Of a stretch of DNA of 64,000 nucleotides, positions 57,539 to 64,000 are shown in pieces; within the stretch, counting starts at the first letter, position 1; each line of letters begins with the position of its first letter. Location: the NCBI GenBank assembly GCA_003235365.1, contig QJWJ01000519.1, forward strand, positions 1 through 64,000. The letters are read 5' to 3'. Source of the DNA: Deltaproteobacteria bacterium. Lineage in GTDB: Bacteria; Myxococcota_A; Polyangia; Polyangiales; Polyangiaceae. The position numbers and the translations under genes were made by a program. The notes beneath the pieces were generated by a model that saw only the letters and a list, made by a program, of their open reading frames with translations, was not told the origin of the DNA and made no database searches.

Positions 57539-58350
57539 CCACCGAGTCGCCCTCGACGACCGACGCAGCGACCCGCTCCCCCGCCGCGTCGCTGGGGGCC
57601 ACTGCGGTCGGATTGCTGACCGCCGGTGGCGAATTGTTCTCGACCTTGGCGCGCACGCTGCATTTCACCCTCCACGGCAAGTCGGATCTGCGGCGCGCAC
57701 TGGGTTACATGTACACGATCGGCAATCAGTCGCTGGTCTTCTTGTGCGTCGTGATGGGGTTCATCGGCATGATCACCGTCTACCAGGGTGGCGTTCAGCT
57801 GTTGCGGGTGATACCGGACATGTCTCAGCTCGGGGCGACGTATCTCGAGCTGCTCGTCAAGGATCTGGCCGCGACGATCTGCGCGCTGATGCTCGCCACG
57901 CGGGTTGGCGCGGGCATCGCGGCCGAAGTGGGGTCGATGGTCGTCACGGAGCAAGTCGACGCGTTGCGCATGTGCGCCACCGACCCGATCGACTATTTGA
58001 TTCGGCCGCGTTTCGTGGCGTCGGTCGTGATGACGGTGGTGCTCGTCATCGTCGCGGGCACGCTCGGCGCACTGACGGGCATGTGGACCGCCGAGGTGTT
58101 CTTCAACGTTCGACCGGCGACGTTTTGGGATCTGGGGCAGGTCGACGCCGGCGACGTGACGGTCGGTTTGGTCAAGTGCGTCGCCTACGGCGGCACCATT
58201 CCCGTCATCAGCGGATACTGTGGCTTGGGCGCACGCGGCGGTTCGGAGGGCGTCGGTTCGGCGACGACTCGAGCCGTGGTCAACTGCTCACTGGCGATCA
58301 TCATCCTCGACTTTCTGATCACGAGCATTGGTTATGCGATCTTCGAGTGA
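57535..58350 (+). CDS. MlaE family lipid ABC permease
   Basis: A 271-aa membrane protein of the MlaE family, the permease of MCE-linked lipid transporters. It has the family segments GKSDLRRALGYMYTIGNQSLVF, LATRVGAGIAAEVGSMVVTEQVDALR and DPIDYLIRPRFVAS, with five or so transmembrane helices. A 30-residue Ala/Thr/Ser-rich N-terminus precedes them. The GTG start overlaps the ATPase stop by 4 nt. The FHA-GGDEF gene follows after 101 bp. Confidence 0.92.
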   Translation: MTTESPSTTDAATRSPAASLGATAVGLLTAGGELFSTLARTLHFTLHGKSDLRRALGYMYTIGNQSLVFLCVVMGFIGMITVYQGGVQLLRVIPDMSQLGATYLELLVKDLAATICALMLATRVGAGIAAEVGSMVVTEQVDALRMCATDPIDYLIRPRFVASVVMTVVLVIVAGTLGALTGMWTAEVFFNVRPATFWDLGQVDAGDVTVGLVKCVAYGGTIPVISGYCGLGARGGSEGVGSATTRAVVNCSLAIIILDFLITSIGYAIFE

Positions 58351-58451
58351 CGCCCGCTCACACTCCCGACCGCGAGGGCGCACCTTGTGGGTCCGTGTCG
58401 TTGCGCAATGATTCGTGCGCGACGGTCAGCCGTGTTATCGTGAGAACCCCG

Positions 58452-59345
58452 ATGAACCGGCAAGCATCGCGATCCGCGCTGACCCGCACTCGAGCCGTGA
58501 AAACCCAACCGGACTCTTCGGGCCCGCCGTCGAAGGCTCATCACGCGTGCTTGGTCTTCTTGGCCGGTGAGCGCATCGGGCAGCGCGTGGAGCTGCGCGA
58601 AGGAGAGCTGAGCGTCGGGCGGTCGCCCGAAAGCGGCATCGCGTTGGCGAGCGACCTGGTCAGTAGAAATCACGCGACGTTCATCATGCGAGGAAACCGC
58701 GTGACCCTGCGCGATCATCGCTCGACCAACGGCACCTACGTCAACGATCACCCGATCTCGGAAATCCATCTCGACGACGGCGACCGGATTTCGATCGGTG
58801 AGTTCGTCATCAAGTACCTCGGTCCCGGCAATGCCGAGGCGGGCTACCACGACGCAGTGTTCCGGTTGATGACGCACGACGGGCTCACCGACGTATTCAA
58901 CAAGCGGTATTTCGAGGAACAGCTCGCCGTAGCCGTGGGCGACGAAAAACAAGTGCTGAGCGTCATTCTGTTCGACGCCGACCACTTCAAACGCATCAAC
59001 GACAGCTGGGGCCACCCGGCGGGCGACGCGGTGCTGAGGCAACTGGCCGACTGCGCGAAGGAAGCCACTCAGCGCATCGAGGGTTGCCAGTTGGCGCGCA
59101 TCGGCGGCGAGGAATTTGCTGTCCTGGTACCCCTGCCCCAGCAGCCGGCGGTGGCTTTGGCCGAAGACATCCGACAGCGAGTGGGGGCGCGTCCGTTCGA
59201 CTTCGATGGGCGGCAAATCGAGGTCACCGTGAGTCTGGGCGTGGCTGCGCGCGCGCCCGGAGAGAGCCCGACCCAACTGTATCAGCGAGCCGACGAGCAA
59301 CTGTACCGCGCCAAGCAGGGCGGTCGCGACCGGGTTTGCGCCTGA
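58452..59345 (+). CDS. FHA-GGDEF diguanylate cyclase
   Basis: A 297-aa cytoplasmic protein. An FHA phosphothreonine-binding domain (about 45-118; VGRSPESGIALASDLVSRNHATF, DHRSTNGTYVND) is joined to a GGDEF domain (about 135-297). The cyclase has LFDADHFKRINDSWGHPAGDAVL and the active-site GGEEF at 218-222. The product would be cyclic di-GMP. The RxxD inhibitory site expected five residues before GGEEF is absent. The FHA domain suggests control by a Ser/Thr kinase. The gene sits inside an Mla-type cluster, 14 bp before the second ATPase gene. Confidence 0.92.
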   Translation: MNRQASRSALTRTRAVKTQPDSSGPPSKAHHACLVFLAGERIGQRVELREGELSVGRSPESGIALASDLVSRNHATFIMRGNRVTLRDHRSTNGTYVNDHPISEIHLDDGDRISIGEFVIKYLGPGNAEAGYHDAVFRLMTHDGLTDVFNKRYFEEQLAVAVGDEKQVLSVILFDADHFKRINDSWGHPAGDAVLRQLADCAKEATQRIEGCQLARIGGEEFAVLVPLPQQPAVALAEDIRQRVGARPFDFDGRQIEVTVSLGVAARAPGESPTQLYQRADEQLYRAKQGGRDRVCA

Positions 59346-59359
59346 CCTGAGCCAGCGTC

Positions 59360-60103
59360 GTGATTTCGTTTCGCAACGTCGCCAAGTCATTCGGCGAAAA
59401 GACGGTGCTCGCCGGCGTCAGTTTCGACGTCGGTGACGGCGAAGTGTTCTTCATCGTCGGGGCATCCGGCGTCGGAAAGAGCGTGCTGATCAAACACCTG
59501 ATCGGTCTGCTGCGGGCCGATGCGGGCGAGATCTGGCTCGACGACGTCGAGGTCAGCCAATTGTCGGAGCAGCAGATGTACCCGGTGCGCAAGCGCTGCG
59601 CGATGGTGTTCCAACACTCGACGCTGTTCGACTCGATGAATTGCCTCGACAACGTGGCGCTGCCATTGCGAAAGCACCGCGGGCTGAACGTCGCCGAGGC
59701 GCGTGCCGAGGCGCTGCAACTGCTGCAGCGAGTGCACATGGAAGAGTTCGCGACGCGCTATCCGGCCGAGCTCGGAGACGGCCTGCGCAAGCGGGTGGCG
59801 ATCGCGCGCGCACTGACGCTCAACCCGTCGACCGTGCTGTTCGACGAACCCACGACCAGCCTCGACCCGGTCAGCGCCCGACGCGTGGACAAACTGATCC
59901 GCGAACTGAGCGACAACCTGGGGGTTACCAGTGTGGTCGTCTCCCACGATCTGACGTCGATCTTCACCATCGCCGACCGTATCGCCATGCTCTACCAGGG
60001 CCACGTGCGACTGCTCGGCACACCCGACGAGTTTCGCGCATCGCCCGACGGCATCATTCAACAGTTCATCAATGGTCGCGCGGACGGCCCAATGCAGGTA
60101 TAG
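59360..60103 (+). CDS. Mla-type ABC transporter ATP-binding protein (second), altered signature
   Basis: A 247-aa ATPase also of the MlaF group: Walker A GASGVGKSV, FQHSTLFDSMNCLDNVALPL, Walker B TVLFDEPTTSLDPVS and a His-switch VVSHDL. The ABC signature reads ELGDGLRKRV (138-142 LGDGL) where LSGGM or LSGGQ is expected. That Ser-to-Gly and Gly-to-Asp change would be expected to impair ATP hydrolysis at the site it completes. GTG start at 59360. The MCE gene follows 11 bp later. It may pair with the first ATPase as a heterodimer. Confidence 0.88.
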   Translation: MISFRNVAKSFGEKTVLAGVSFDVGDGEVFFIVGASGVGKSVLIKHLIGLLRADAGEIWLDDVEVSQLSEQQMYPVRKRCAMVFQHSTLFDSMNCLDNVALPLRKHRGLNVAEARAEALQLLQRVHMEEFATRYPAELGDGLRKRVAIARALTLNPSTVLFDEPTTSLDPVSARRVDKLIRELSDNLGVTSVVVSHDLTSIFTIADRIAMLYQGHVRLLGTPDEFRASPDGIIQQFINGRADGPMQV

Positions 60104-60114
60104 AATCCGCAGCG

Positions 60115-61134
60115 ATGAGCCAACAGCGCAGCATCGAAGTCAAAGTGGGGATCCTGATCCTCGTGGCATTGGGGTTGCTCGGCGGGTTCATCGTCGTGAT
60201 GGGGGGGCTGAGCTTCGAGGCCACGTATCGAGTCAACGTCGACTTCGTCAATCCAGGGGGACTTCAAGCGGGCGCGCCGGTTCGGTTGGCGGGGATCCGC
60301 ATCGGACGCATCTCGGCGATCGAGTTTCGCGGAGACGACCCCGAGGCGGTGAGCGGTGGCACGTTGATCCGCGTCGTGACCGAGCTCGAGAAGAAGTACC
60401 AGCCGTCGATCCACGACAATGCGCGGTGGTTCGTTTCGACCCAAGGCGTGTTGGGAGAGTTCTTTCTCGCGGTCGACCCGGGTACCGCAGATCGGCCCGT
60501 GCTCGAGGACGGCGCCGTGGTCAACGGGGTGAGCCCGCCGCGCCTCGACCTGCTGCTCAGCGAGGCATACGAGCTGTTGCATCACGCCTACCTCGGCATC
60601 ACTCAAAATGAGGACAAGCTCAAAGAGACGTTCGACGGCCTCCACCAGACGCTGCGGGGCAGCGGGCACTTCTTCGCGCGCAACACCGAGAAGATCGACA
60701 AGGTCGTCGACAACATCGAGCAGTTGTCCGGCGAAGCGCAGCAGACGGTCGAGGCGGCGCGCAAGCGCTACGTCGACAACCCCAAGATCCTGCGCGCCAT
60801 CGACAACGTCGAGCAGACCTCGGAGGCCATGCGTCGCGACTTGGGGCCGCTGCTGAACGAATCGCGCGCGCTGGTCGCCGACTTGTCGAAGATGTCTCAT
60901 GCGTTGGGCAGTGACGAACAGCTGCGACGTTACGGCGCGATCACCACCGACGCCGAGAGGATGTTGAAGGAGGGGCGCTTGGCCGCGAGTGATGCGCGAG
61001 AGCTACTGGCGCGAGTCAAGGCCGGAAAAGGCACCGTCGGCGCGATGATGGCTGACGAGGCCTTGTACGACGACCTTCAGGAACTGCTCCGAGATCTGAA
61101 GCACAACCCCTGGAAACTGTTTTGGAGAGAGTGA
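60115..61134 (+). CDS. MlaD family (MCE domain) protein
   Basis: A 339-aa MCE protein: cytoplasmic start, one transmembrane helix (about 10-31), then an MCE domain (about 38-118) with VNPGGLQAGAPVRLAGIRIGRI. A long helical region with coiled-coil character follows (about 150-325). MCE proteins form ring or tube assemblies that carry phospholipid through the periplasm. The helical tail is as in tube-forming members. It lies 11 bp after the second ATPase gene and ends the cluster. Start ATG 60115 (MSQQRSIEV). Confidence 0.93.
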   Translation: MSQQRSIEVKVGILILVALGLLGGFIVVMGGLSFEATYRVNVDFVNPGGLQAGAPVRLAGIRIGRISAIEFRGDDPEAVSGGTLIRVVTELEKKYQPSIHDNARWFVSTQGVLGEFFLAVDPGTADRPVLEDGAVVNGVSPPRLDLLLSEAYELLHHAYLGITQNEDKLKETFDGLHQTLRGSGHFFARNTEKIDKVVDNIEQLSGEAQQTVEAARKRYVDNPKILRAIDNVEQTSEAMRRDLGPLLNESRALVADLSKMSHALGSDEQLRRYGAITTDAERMLKEGRLAASDARELLARVKAGKGTVGAMMADEALYDDLQELLRDLKHNPWKLFWRE

Positions 61135-61176
61135 GCCTGCCCACGCGCGATGCCCCGTTTGCGGCGCAGCATCGGC

Positions 61177-61195
61177 AACCCGTCCGCGGCGGGTT
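61177..61195. terminator. Hairpin between convergent MCE and biotin-carrier genes
   Basis: AACCCG (61177-61182) pairs with CGGGTT (61190-61195), loop 7 nt. It lies directly before the end of the biotin-carrier gene and 42 bp after the MCE stop. A short T run (TTT) follows on the plus strand. Weak support. Confidence 0.3.
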
Positions 61196-61417
61196 TCACT
61201 CGCCGTCGAGCACCATCAGCACGTCGCCCTCTTCGACGGACTGTCCTTCTTCGACGGCAATGGACGTCACCGTGCCGTCGTCGGGACTCTCCACGGGCAT
61301 TTCCATCTTCATCGACTCGAGGATGGCAACTGGCTGCTCCTCGTCGACCCGTTGCCCGACGGTCACGAGTATTTTCCAGACAGTTCCAGTGATGTGCGCC
61401 GTCACTTCCGTGGCCAT
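61196..61417 (-). CDS. Stand-alone biotin/lipoyl carrier protein
   Basis: A 73-aa single biotinyl domain. The attachment motif ESMKMEMPV has Lys37 as the biotin site; MKM indicates biotin rather than lipoate. Two symmetrical halves (VWKILVTVGQRVDEEQ and SIAVEEGQSVEEGD) fit the flattened beta barrel. Such small carriers serve acyl-CoA carboxylases as separate subunits. No carboxylase or carboxyltransferase is in the window. I chose ATG 61417 (MATEVTAH); the upstream 13 codons look non-coding. Confidence 0.85.
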   Translation of the reverse strand: MATEVTAHITGTVWKILVTVGQRVDEEQPVAILESMKMEMPVESPDDGTVTSIAVEEGQSVEEGDVLMVLDGE

Positions 61418-61725
61418 GGCGTCGGAGTGTACACCGGCGACACAGCAACTGGCCAAAAGCCGAGCGCCCTCTTCAGCGGCGTGTCAGTGTGCCGTATCGA
61501 AGACTGGCGACCGAAGCTGGTACCGGCGCGTTGTCGAGAACACGATTCTCCACCTGCGCACTGGGAGACCCGGCCCAAGGGCCTATCAGCGGTGGTGTCA
61601 ATATGCAGATAGGCTGGGCTATACTCCGGCCCCTTCGACTAAAGGTTTGACGAGTAATTTCGCCGGTTGCTATGGGCCGGGCCCGCGTTCGGGCAGGATA
61701 CGCGCAGTAGGAGAGCTTCCACCCA
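61418..61725. other. 308-bp intergenic region with a possible promoter
   Basis: It separates the biotin carrier (minus) and the coiled-coil protein (plus). TATACT at 61620-61625 is the best -10-like hexamer for the plus strand, about 100 bp before the ATG at 61726, but no good -35 matches it. No repeat or RNA gene seen. Confidence 0.4.
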
Positions 61726-62517
61726 ATGGCTAAAAACGAAGAGAGTTCCGTTCTATTCTCGCTCAACGAGTTGATGAACCTCGAAGAGGAGCGCATCAAC
61801 CAAGAAGAGGCGGACAAGGCCGCTCGTGAGCGAGCCGCGGCTGATGCGCGGGAAGCCGAAGCGCGCCGCGCCCGTGAAGAAGAAGAACGCCGCATGCGCG
61901 AAGAAGCCGAGGTACGTCGGCAGGAAGAGTTGCGCGCGAAGGAAGAACAGACGCGCCTCGCCGCCATTCAGCAGGCGGAGATCGAGAAAGCCAAGGCCGA
62001 AGCAGAAAACCAAGCTCGCTTGGCGGCGATGAAGGAGCAGCAGGCCCACGAGGCCAAGCTGATGTCGCTCAAGCAAGACGAATCCAAGAAGCGTCTCAAG
62101 GTCGCCGTGGGCTCTGCCGTCGGGTTGCTGGTGTTGGCCCTGGCGGGCGGTGGGTTCACCGTCATGCGAACCGCTCAGGAACGCGAGAAGCAGGCAGCCC
62201 TGCGTCTCGAAGCGGAGATGCGCGAAAAGAAGGCGGCCGAAGAGGCCGAGCGCGCGCGCAAGGAGGCCGAAGAGAACCAGAAGCGGCTGATTGACGAGAT
62301 CAACAAGCTCAAGGCTGATCTCGAAAGCGCTTCCGATGCGGACAAGGAAGCCATCCAGGCCGAACTCAACAAGAAGTTGGAAAAGGCCGGCGCCGGTGGC
62401 GGGCGACGACCGAGCGGCGGCTCGAAGCCCTCTTCGGCGTCGAAGCCGGCAAAACCGTCGAAGCCGAAACCCGCCTGCGATTGCCCCCCGGGCGACCCGC
62501 TGTGCTCGTGTTTCTGA
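61726..62517 (+). CDS. Coiled-coil membrane protein with Cys-rich end
   Basis: A 263-aa protein. Residues 15-120 are a Glu/Arg/Ala-rich coiled coil with many heptads. One transmembrane helix lies at about 125-147 (VAVGSAVGLLVLALAGGGFTV). A second coiled coil of about 150-240 follows, then a Gly/Ser/Lys/Pro-rich linker and a short tail with four cysteines (ACDCPPGDPLCSCF). Orientation is uncertain: either coil may be cytoplasmic. It may link the membrane to a cytoskeleton- or wall-bound partner. Function unknown. A strong hairpin follows the stop. Confidence 0.78.
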   Translation: MAKNEESSVLFSLNELMNLEEERINQEEADKAARERAAADAREAEARRAREEEERRMREEAEVRRQEELRAKEEQTRLAAIQQAEIEKAKAEAENQARLAAMKEQQAHEAKLMSLKQDESKKRLKVAVGSAVGLLVLALAGGGFTVMRTAQEREKQAALRLEAEMREKKAAEEAERARKEAEENQKRLIDEINKLKADLESASDADKEAIQAELNKKLEKAGAGGGRRPSGGSKPSSASKPAKPSKPKPACDCPPGDPLCSCF

Positions 62518-62545
62518 CGTCTTCTGCGGTCTGAGAGCCCCCTGC

Positions 62546-62570
62546 GCCCCGCTGCTTCGGCAGACGGGGC
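62546..62570 (+). terminator. UUCG-capped hairpin after the coiled-coil gene
   Basis: GCCCCG-CTGC pairs with GCAG-CGGGGC around a TTCG tetraloop, with one bulged A: ten pairs with a very stable loop. It begins 28 bp after the stop at 62517. A short GATTT follows 10 bp later. No clear U tract. Confidence 0.5.
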
Positions 62571-62762
62571 GCCGTCGATTTCGGTGCCGGCGGGCTTCTG
62601 GCGATGGGCCGCCGGATGGTGTACGAGGCGGTTGCTCGCGGGGCGCTGGTGACAGCTCCCAGGACGGGAACCGTCGGTCGCGGTTTGGCTACCCAGCTGT
62701 AGCCTCCTGGCGGTCGGGCCCTGTCCGGTGAGCCCCCTACCCTGGTCATTCAGGAGCCCTGC

Positions 62763-63491
62763 TTGTCTCTCAGCGCCATCGATCGCCTCTGTTTTGCTCT
62801 CGACTACCCGGATCTCGACTCCGCCTTGCCCATCGCGCGACGGCTTGCCGCAGAGGTCGGGGTGCTCAAGATCGGGCTGGAGCTCTTTTTGCGCGAGGGG
62901 CCCCGAGCGGTGGCCGAGCTCGCACGGCTCGGGCCGAGACTGTTCCTCGACTTGAAGCTGCACGACATCCCCGCGACGGTTGCAGGGGCGGTGCGCAGCG
63001 TTGGCGCTCTGGGGGTCGACTTCCTCACGGTTCACGCCGGTGGCGGCAAAGCGATGCTCGAGGCCGCCGCTCATGCCGCCAGCGAGGTGAGCGCTTCGCG
63101 CCCGTTGACGCTGCTGGGAGTCACCGTACTCACGTCGATGGACGACGCAGAGCTGCATGGCGTCGGGGTCGGCGATGGCGCGGCCTCACAGGTAGCGCGG
63201 CTGGGCCGCTTGGCGATCGATTCCGGTCTGGGAGGGCTGGTGTGTTCCGTCGAAGAAGTCGCGGCGTTGCGGGGCGCGCTTGGCGCCGCGCCGGTCTTGG
63301 TGACACCCGGTGTACGCCCCGCGGGCGCAGCGGTCGGCGATCAACGGCGCGTCGGAACGCCTGCCACGGCGATTGAATCGGGTTCGAGTATCCTGGTCGT
63401 TGGGCGCCCAATTCGGCAGGCGCCGGATCCCGTCGCTGCGGCGCGCGCGATCCGCGTCGAAATCGGCGAAGCACTGGGCAGTCGGAGCTGA
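62763..63491 (+). CDS. pyrF: Orotidine 5'-phosphate decarboxylase
   Basis: A 242-aa enzyme that makes UMP from OMP, the last step of de novo pyrimidine synthesis. It has ALDYPDLDSA, KIGLELFLREG, the catalytic DLKLHDIPAT (Asp-Lys-Asp), TVHAGGG, VLVTPGVRP and VGRPI for phosphate binding. The start is TTG at 62763 with AGGAG 7 nt upstream; the protein then begins MSLSAIDRL. The methyltransferase gene starts 2 bp after its stop. Confidence 0.95.
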   Translation: MSLSAIDRLCFALDYPDLDSALPIARRLAAEVGVLKIGLELFLREGPRAVAELARLGPRLFLDLKLHDIPATVAGAVRSVGALGVDFLTVHAGGGKAMLEAAAHAASEVSASRPLTLLGVTVLTSMDDAELHGVGVGDGAASQVARLGRLAIDSGLGGLVCSVEEVAALRGALGAAPVLVTPGVRPAGAAVGDQRRVGTPATAIESGSSILVVGRPIRQAPDPVAAARAIRVEIGEALGSRS

Positions 63492-63493
63492 GC

Positions 63494-64000
63494 GTGCCCC
63501 GAGTCGACCCTTCGGAAGAGTTGCGCCTCGTCGTCGGTCTTCAGCCGGTGCGCGAAGCGCTGCGCGTGCACCAGCGCGCCGTGAGCGAGGTTCTGCTGCA
63601 GCGGCAGACACCGCGGCTGGAAGGCGTCGAACGCCTCGCGAGTAGCCTCGGTGTGCCGGTGCGCCACGTGACGCGTCAGGAGCTCGATCAGCGATCGAGC
63701 GGCGCGCAGCACCAGGGCGTCGTGGCGCTGGCCCCGCCTCTGCCACTGCTCACGTGGACTGCGGTCTGCGAGGAGCCGCTGCTGATCGCGCTCGATGGCA
63801 TCGTGGATCCGCAGAACTTCGGCGCGGTCGTTCGCAGCGCGGTGGGCGTGGCGGGCGCAGCCGTCGTGTGGGGCGAAAACGCTTCGGCGCCGCTGACTCC
63901 CGCGACGTTCCGCGCATCGGCCGGCGCCATCGAGCACGCGCGCTTGTGTCGCGTGCCGTCCTTGGTGGGAGCTCTGACCGACGCGGTCTCGCGAGGCTAC
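63494..64000 (+). CDS. RlmB/TrmH-type rRNA 2'-O-methyltransferase, 5' part
   Basis: The first 169 codons of a SpoU/TrmH-family methyltransferase; the window ends before the stop. The N-terminal substrate-binding part has VVGLQPVREALR, typical of RlmB (23S rRNA G2251). The catalytic part begins with LLIALDGIVDPQNFGAVVRSA, the SPOUT motif 1 with the conserved Asn and Arg. The GTG start at 63494 is 2 bp after pyrF, so they form an operon. Confirming RlmB would need the missing C-terminal knot. Confidence 0.88.
   Translation, partial: MPRVDPSEELRLVVGLQPVREALRVHQRAVSEVLLQRQTPRLEGVERLASSLGVPVRHVTRQELDQRSSGAQHQGVVALAPPLPLLTWTAVCEEPLLIALDGIVDPQNFGAVVRSAVGVAGAAVVWGENASAPLTPATFRASAGAIEHARLCRVPSLVGALTDAVSRGY

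Overview
This is a GC-rich chromosomal segment (about two-thirds G+C by eye) with almost no mobile DNA. It most likely comes from a member of the Myxococcota (deltaproteobacterial myxobacteria, probably Polyangia-like). Evidence: a TIGR04552-type protein next to a DUF507 protein, a DUF4388 (PATAN-like) protein, a GYF/TonB-like-tail membrane protein, a MYXO-CTERM-like C-terminus, Cys-rich lipoproteins, a Ser/Thr kinase and a pseudokinase, and TatBC, CcmC and SMC genes of proteobacterial type. The taxonomic call is inference from gene content. I saw no insertion sequence, phage module, CRISPR array or rRNA; the only RNA gene I can support is a tRNA-Lys(TTT).

Layout. 1-6.7 kb (minus strand): an FmdB-type zinc ribbon protein, then hisC, a lipoprotein and cmk linked by 4-nt ATGA overlaps, a membrane-anchored protein and rpsA, ending at a strong hairpin. 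6.7-7.5 kb is empty. 7.5-19.4 kb: smc, a MYXO-CTERM-like secreted protein, an Fe-alcohol dehydrogenase with a glutamine-synthetase-family ligase, a hybrid histidine kinase, a Ser/Thr kinase, fxsA and a Cys-rich lipoprotein. 19.6-24.7 kb: tRNA-Lys, a DUF4388 protein and dnaE. 25-31.8 kb (mainly plus): a cytochrome c lipoprotein pair, a 58-aa membrane peptide in a less GC-rich stretch, then TIGR04552, DUF507, yicC and gmk. 31.9-42.9 kb: a TonB-like-architecture protein, an L,D-transpeptidase lipoprotein, TPR proteins, a polyprenyl diphosphate synthase, a DEAD-box (DECD) helicase and a TolC-family channel. 43.1-45.8 kb: ccmC, ccmD, a 41-aa peptide, tatB and tatC, closed by a bidirectional hairpin. 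46-48.4 kb: rlmH and rsfS with two small lipoproteins, and an LD-carboxypeptidase. 48.4-64 kb: a 1792-aa TPR protein; a divergent pseudokinase-GYF-TM-TonB-like protein followed by a SctJ/YscJ-type lipoprotein; an Mla-type lipid transport cluster (two ATPases, permease, MCE protein) with an FHA-GGDEF diguanylate cyclase inside it; a stand-alone biotin carrier; a coiled-coil membrane protein; pyrF; and the 5' part of an rlmB-like methyltransferase.

How the genes work together. Much of the window serves the cell envelope: Mla transport, Tat export, CcmC/D haem handling, TolC, L,D-transpeptidase, LD-carboxypeptidase and many lipoproteins. A second theme is translation and nucleotide supply (rpsA, cmk, gmk, rsfS, rlmH, rlmB, pyrF, tRNA-Lys). 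The most interesting candidate is the TIGR04552 protein at 26719-27804. By eye it carries the motif series of a RelA/SpoT (alarmone) synthetase domain and sits just upstream of yicC-gmk, the neighbourhood that carries spoT in enterobacteria. Next are the pseudokinase/GYF/TonB-like plus orphan SctJ pair, and the cyclase-containing Mla cluster whose second ATPase has an altered ABC signature.
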